Position numbers and translations under genes: made by a program. 64,000 bases of DNA. Source: Puniceicoccaceae bacterium. Its GTDB lineage: Bacteria > Verrucomicrobiota > Verrucomicrobiia > Opitutales > Coraliomargaritaceae. Under the pieces are notes generated by a model. That model saw only the letters and a list, made by a program, of their open reading frames with translations, searched no databases and had not been told where the DNA came from. The DNA is taken from contig JAGYJE010000005.1 in the NCBI GenBank assembly GCA_018402305.1, positions 62,001-126,000 on the forward strand, in the 5' to 3' direction. This document shows, one piece after another, positions 59,638 to 64,000 of the stretch; position 1 is the stretch's first letter, and the number at the start of each line of letters is the position of its first letter.

Positions 59638-60435
59638 ATGAACTCACCCCACTCCCTCTCTAAAAAATTCATTGCGTTGGCGGGCAGCCTTATCTTCGGG
59701 CTGATGGCAAACGCACAGCCCGTCTGGACCGAAGATTTCTCCGGCTTTACCGCTGGGACGAACTACGTTCAGGGGGTATCCGTCTACACCTTCGGCTTCG
59801 ATGGCGATGGCACAGCCGCTTTCGATGTGAATCCCAGTGCCGCAGACAACGTAAAAGCAGTCGCCTCCGGGCAGTGGGCAAAGGCAGCCGCAGGCACCAC
59901 CGCCTTCGGTTTCAACGATGTAGGGGGCGGAAATCTTGTTACGCAGCCAAACCAAATCGGACAGCAGGCGATGCGTGGCTCCGGTACCTTTTTGTCCAGT
60001 TCCTTATTCACCAGTGGTTCGGGAACCTACCAACTGCAATACGATCTTATTGCGGACAGCCAAGGGAACAATCGCAATGCCCGGATTTGGATTGGCACGT
60101 CCAGCACACATGATAGCACGGCTGTAAATGGCTGGGGTTTCAGCTTGGCAGGAGTCAATCCATCCAGCGAGCCTCCTGAAGAGCCTTGGAGAACCACCGG
60201 TTTGACCGCTGTAGGGACGACGTTCTCAGACAACCTGGATACTTCTTCCAGCTTTACCGGAACGCTCAACTTCACCTATACAGCAGGAGAGGATGTTTCC
60301 ATTGTTTTTGGCACAACCAACACGGATACGGCATTTGACAACCTGAGTATCTCTTTAATTCCTGAGCCATCCAGTTTTGCTCTGCTTGTCGGGTTGGCTG
60401 GAACCTTGGCGGTATGCATCCGGCGCCGACGCTAG
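59638..60435 (+). CDS. PEP-CTERM-tagged exported protein
   Basis: From ATG 59638 the product has 265 residues with a signal peptide (MNSPHSLSKKFIALAGSLIF) and a beta-rich body poor in Cys. The C-terminus is a PEP-CTERM signal: IPEPSSFALLVGLAGTLAVC followed by IRRRR, which directs processing by an exosortase and anchoring or release at the outer surface. The body starts VWTEDFSGFTAGTNYVQGVS and ends in a typical jelly-roll strand. It may bind polysaccharide or form matrix. It has a strong terminator at 60485. No exosortase gene is in the window. Confidence 0.85.
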   Translation: MNSPHSLSKKFIALAGSLIFGLMANAQPVWTEDFSGFTAGTNYVQGVSVYTFGFDGDGTAAFDVNPSAADNVKAVASGQWAKAAAGTTAFGFNDVGGGNLVTQPNQIGQQAMRGSGTFLSSSLFTSGSGTYQLQYDLIADSQGNNRNARIWIGTSSTHDSTAVNGWGFSLAGVNPSSEPPEEPWRTTGLTAVGTTFSDNLDTSSSFTGTLNFTYTAGEDVSIVFGTTNTDTAFDNLSISLIPEPSSFALLVGLAGTLAVCIRRRR

Positions 60436-60484
60436 CGTTGGCGTTTGACCAAGGGTGGGCATTTTTGCGCCCTGCGGATCATTC

Positions 60485-60518
60485 ACTCGGGTCACACACT
60501 GTGGCCCGAGTTTTTTTT
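60485..60518 (+). terminator. Rho-independent terminator after the PEP-CTERM gene
   Basis: ACTCGGGTCACA (60485-60496) pairs with TGTGGCCCGAGT (60500-60511), one G-U pair, followed by eight T. Confidence 0.93.
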
Positions 60519-60570
60519 CCTATCCCATAGTGCTTAGGGTGGCGGAAGGTGCCGCTTTTTCCGCTAATAA

Positions 60571-60600
60571 AAAACGCCACCCCGTGTGGAGTGGCGTTTT
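60571..60600 (-). terminator. Terminator after glnA
   Basis: AAAACGCCACCCC pairs with GGAGTGGCGTTTT over GTGT (one wobble/mismatch), with A-tract upstream giving a U-tract on the minus strand. It lies 64 bases beyond the glnA stop. Confidence 0.85.
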
Positions 60601-60623
60601 GAAAGGCGCGTTCAGTGCGTTGG

Positions 60624-60660
60624 AAAGACCGGCCGCGAAAGACCGGCCGCGAAAGACCGG
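60624..60660. repeat. 14 bp tandem repeat near the glnA 3' end
   Basis: AAAGACCGGCCGCG repeats at 60624 and 60638, with a partial third copy at 60652-60660, just past the glnA stop. Confidence 0.9.
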
Positions 60661-60664
60661 TGGC

Positions 60665-61693
<1,029 letters not shown>

Positions 61694-61935
61694 TGTATTC
61701 TGTGTTGTGTCAGGTTGTTGGTTGACTGTTTGGTTTCCGAAAAGGCAGGCAATGCATTTCCGGTAAAAGATAATGGAGCAAATTGTATGCCATTAAAAAT
61801 TAACCGGCACGATTCATTGGGCGAAAAGTGCGGTTGTCGAACATTTTGTGGAGAATTCTGGAAAACGGGTCATTTGTCGAAAACGAAGGGCATTCAGGAT
61901 TGCGCCAATTGCTCTGTCAGATTTACTTCCGTGGC

Positions 61936-62385
61936 ATGGAGGAGGCGAAAAACACGGCACGGGCGGTGGTACACATCGGCTACGATGGCTTGGTTTACAA
62001 GACGTTCAGGGGCCCGCAGGCGCGTGAACGCTACGAAAATGAGGTCCGGGTTTTGGAGTTCCTGGAAAAGCACGGCTGTAATTTTGTCCCAAAGATCGTG
62101 GAAAAGGATGCGGACAAGCTTTATTTGGTGACGACAAATTGCGGAAAGCGGGTGGATCGTTTGAGTGCTTTTAAAAAGGAGCGGATCTTTGCCGAGCTGG
62201 AGCAGTATGGTGTTCGGCACGACGATGCCGAGGTCCGGAACATCACCTACAGCGGGGAGCTTGGCCGGTTTTGCGTGATCGACTTTGAATTTGCGACAAT
62301 TCTTGTCGAAGGATACCCGGCATCGCCCAAGATGGAGTCGGTGGCTGATCGCAGCCAGTGGCAGAAAGGGAATGACGATGATTGA
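61936..62385 (+). CDS. Very small protein-kinase-like protein
   Basis: Taking ATG 61936, the product has only 149 residues but keeps key kinase elements: a Lys in LVYKTFRG (Lys22), Glu36 in ENEVRVLEFL, the catalytic loop HDDAEVRN (His95, Asp97, Asn102 in H-x-D-x4-N spacing) and the metal motif DFE (116-118) in GRFCVIDFEFA. The glycine loop is short (GYDGLV). Most of the usual C-lobe after DFE is missing. A GTG at 61828 would add 36 residues with no kinase features. It overlaps the PP2C phosphatase gene by 14 bases, so a kinase/phosphatase pair is implied. Confidence 0.7.
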   Translation: MEEAKNTARAVVHIGYDGLVYKTFRGPQARERYENEVRVLEFLEKHGCNFVPKIVEKDADKLYLVTTNCGKRVDRLSAFKKERIFAELEQYGVRHDDAEVRNITYSGELGRFCVIDFEFATILVEGYPASPKMESVADRSQWQKGNDDD

Positions 62386-63211
62386 GGAAGCCGGCCTGGC
62401 AGGTAAAGGCATCCGCTGGTCCGGTCGAACAGATGTGGGGCGTTTTCGAAAGAATAACGAAGATGCGTTTCTGGCGCTGGCTCTGAATGGGGAAGGGGTT
62501 CGTCGCTTAGGGAAATACGGTGAGGCGGGAATTGAGGAAAACGACTACATCTTTGCAGTCAGCGACGGGATGGGGGGCGCCAATGCGGGCGAATTTGCCA
62601 GCCGAATTGCGGTGGACAAAATCACGCGAATGCTGCCCCGGGTTTTTCGAAGTGCGGCCGGCGGTATGGGTGTTGGGTTTCAGGATATTCTTGGTGAGTT
62701 ATTTGACGAGATCCATCGGGAACTGACGCGACTGGGGCAATGTTATGAAGAGTGTAGTGGGATGGGGGCAACGCTGAGTCTTTGTTGGGTGCGTCCCGGT
62801 TGGGTTTATTTGGCTCAGGTCGGCGATAGTCGGATCTACCTGCTGCCGGAAAAAGGGGGGATCCAGCAGGTAAGTCATGATCACACGCATGTCGGGTGGC
62901 AGCAACGCGAGGGCAAGCTTACGGAGATTCAGGCTCGATCGCATCCTGGGCGCAATTCGTTGCAGCAAGTGCTCGGCGGGAAGAATCAAAACCTGAGCCC
63001 TCAATTCAGTGCGATTGGTTACGAAGCCGGTGATGCGTTTTTGCTTTGCAGTGACGGCTTGGTCGAAGGATTGTTCAACAGTGGGATGAGGCGGTTGATT
63101 CGGAACCCACCCCGCAATGCTCCGAATGATGTGGCGCAGCGTTTGGTTGAAGAAGCGGTGCAGACCGATGGCAAAGACAACACGACCGCGCTTGTTTTTG
63201 AGTTTTTTTAA
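62372..63211 (+). CDS. PP2C-type serine/threonine phosphatase
   Basis: From ATG 62372, preceded by AGAAAGGG at a good distance, the ~279-residue protein has the PPM metal motifs: DVGRFRKNNEDAF (Glu30, Asp31), SDGMGGANAGEFAS (Asp65, Gly66), GATLSLCWV, QVGDSRIYLL, LLCSDGLVEG and DNTTALVFEF. It needs two Mn2+/Mg2+ ions and removes phosphate from Ser/Thr (or signals in stress pathways). It overlaps the mini-kinase gene by 14 bases, indicating coupled translation. A membrane protein gene follows after 23 bases. Confidence 0.93.
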   Translation: MTMIEEAGLAGKGIRWSGRTDVGRFRKNNEDAFLALALNGEGVRRLGKYGEAGIEENDYIFAVSDGMGGANAGEFASRIAVDKITRMLPRVFRSAAGGMGVGFQDILGELFDEIHRELTRLGQCYEECSGMGATLSLCWVRPGWVYLAQVGDSRIYLLPEKGGIQQVSHDHTHVGWQQREGKLTEIQARSHPGRNSLQQVLGGKNQNLSPQFSAIGYEAGDAFLLCSDGLVEGLFNSGMRRLIRNPPRNAPNDVAQRLVEEAVQTDGKDNTTALVFEFF

Positions 63212-63234
63212 AATAAGGTACGTTTTTTTCGGGG

Positions 63235-63933
63235 ATGTTTGAATACCAAACAGTTTATAACGCCTACACCGCTCTGATCGCCGGGCTGATCACCAGCGTA
63301 CACTGCGTGGCCATGTGCGGGCCGCTTTCCTGTGCCTTTGCGCCGAGCAAGGTGAAGGACGCCAACCCCCAGGTGGTTCTGACGGCCTATCATTTGGCGA
63401 AATTACTATCCTATGCGATTGTTGGGACGCTGGCAGGGGCATTTGGTTCGGTGGTGATCCGAACCGTAGAGGATTCCTGGTTAAATTATCTGCCCTGGGT
63501 GCTGGTGCTTTTCTTTTTGGTCGTGGCCTTTCGGCTGGACCGGTTTTTCCCGAAACCAAAATGGTTGGGTGGGCTCTATCGGCGTCTCAGTGCCCGCTTC
63601 ATGCGACTGAACAAACCGGTTGCCGCTGCCGCAATCGGATTGGCCAGCCCGCTGCTTCCCTGTGGTCCACTTTACATGATCTTCGGTCTCGCGCTCTTTT
63701 CCGGTTCCGCGCTGAAAGGTGCAGAGTTCGCCATCGGCTTTGGACTGGGGACGCTCCCGCTCCTCTGGTTGGCGCAGAGCCAGTTCATGCGGATCCATTT
63801 AAAAGTGACTCCGTTGACACTCGGTCGTATCCAGCGTGTAGTGGCTTTAACGGCGGCGCTCGTTGTTGCTTGGCGCCTTCGAACCACACTCGGGATTGAA
63901 GGGGCGGAAGACTGGGTCTGTCACCCATTTTAG
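63235..63933 (+). CDS. SafE/DsbD_2-type membrane protein
   Basis: The 232-residue protein has about six membrane segments and two conserved Cys-Gly/Pro motifs: TSVHCVAMCGPLSCAF near residue 21-35 and SPLLPCGPLYMIFGLA near 140. This is the DsbD_2/sulfite-exporter-like 'UreH/CcoH-neighbour' family, often linked to copper or heme handling near cytochrome oxidases. The two C-x-x-x-C-G-P/PCGP motifs could carry a thiol pair or metal. No ccoNOP genes are in the window to test this. The gene seems complete. Confidence 0.8.
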   Translation: MFEYQTVYNAYTALIAGLITSVHCVAMCGPLSCAFAPSKVKDANPQVVLTAYHLAKLLSYAIVGTLAGAFGSVVIRTVEDSWLNYLPWVLVLFFLVVAFRLDRFFPKPKWLGGLYRRLSARFMRLNKPVAAAAIGLASPLLPCGPLYMIFGLALFSGSALKGAEFAIGFGLGTLPLLWLAQSQFMRIHLKVTPLTLGRIQRVVALTAALVVAWRLRTTLGIEGAEDWVCHPF

Positions 63934-64000
63934 TTTCAGCGAGGCAATTCTGTGGAACCGCGATCGGCGGTCTTTGTCGCAGTTCGCTTATCAGATAAGG

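Overview
The window looks like a chromosomal segment of a Verrucomicrobiota bacterium, most likely Opitutae/Puniceicoccales-like and marine. This is an inference from content: several formylglycine sulfatases, a large TonB-dependent receptor, a PEP-CTERM-tagged exoprotein, LacI/AraC-type (XylR) regulation, lipid A core synthesis (waaA), a type II glutamine synthetase and zinc-free bL31/bL36 ribosomal proteins. No rRNA gene is present to confirm it. One tRNA (Arg, anticodon TCT) and no CRISPR array were seen.

Layout. 1-6.8 kb is core metabolism: the 5' part of a biotin-dependent carboxylase/decarboxylase subunit, metH, a secreted Cys-Gly-rich repeat protein, a PrxQ-type peroxiredoxin and a LysM/TPR lipoprotein. 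6.8-16 kb is a decaying accessory island. A sugar-acid operon (glycosidase-like protein, SDR dehydrogenase, enolase-superfamily dehydratase, truncated RraA-like gene, divergent IclR regulator) lies among two PIN-toxin/antitoxin pairs, remnants of AraC regulators, AAA/DUF4143 ATPases and a possible IS630 transposase, a duplicated ~268 bp element and dispersed palindromic repeats. 15.8-38 kb is housekeeping: bL36 and bL31 paralogues, gltBD, a glutaredoxin, a DUF5069-like protein, tRNA-Arg, HrpA helicase, a family-4-like uracil-DNA glycosylase, a SUI1 factor, an AP2-like protein, waaA, a GyrA/ParC-type topoisomerase subunit, lgt, a LysM protein, parB and an EVE-domain protein.

39-60.4 kb is a polysaccharide-utilisation region: XylR-type regulator, three sulfatases, mannose-6-phosphate isomerase, GH130-like phosphorylase, GPH-type symporter, TonB-dependent receptor, a PEP-CTERM protein and two paralogous secreted proteins with clan GH-A-like motifs. 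Together they suggest uptake, desulfation and breakdown of a sulfated mannose-containing glycan, with a phosphorylase and ManA feeding glycolysis. 60.6-64 kb holds glnA (type II), a very small kinase-like protein overlapping a PP2C phosphatase, and a DsbD_2/SafE-type membrane protein.

The strongest candidates for something undescribed are the paired GH-A-like proteins (44216-45490 and the middle of 55648-59358), the overlapping mini-kinase/PP2C pair, and the secreted CGGGSC-repeat protein. Many apparent start codons had to be moved inward from TTG/GTG to ATG; each case is noted.
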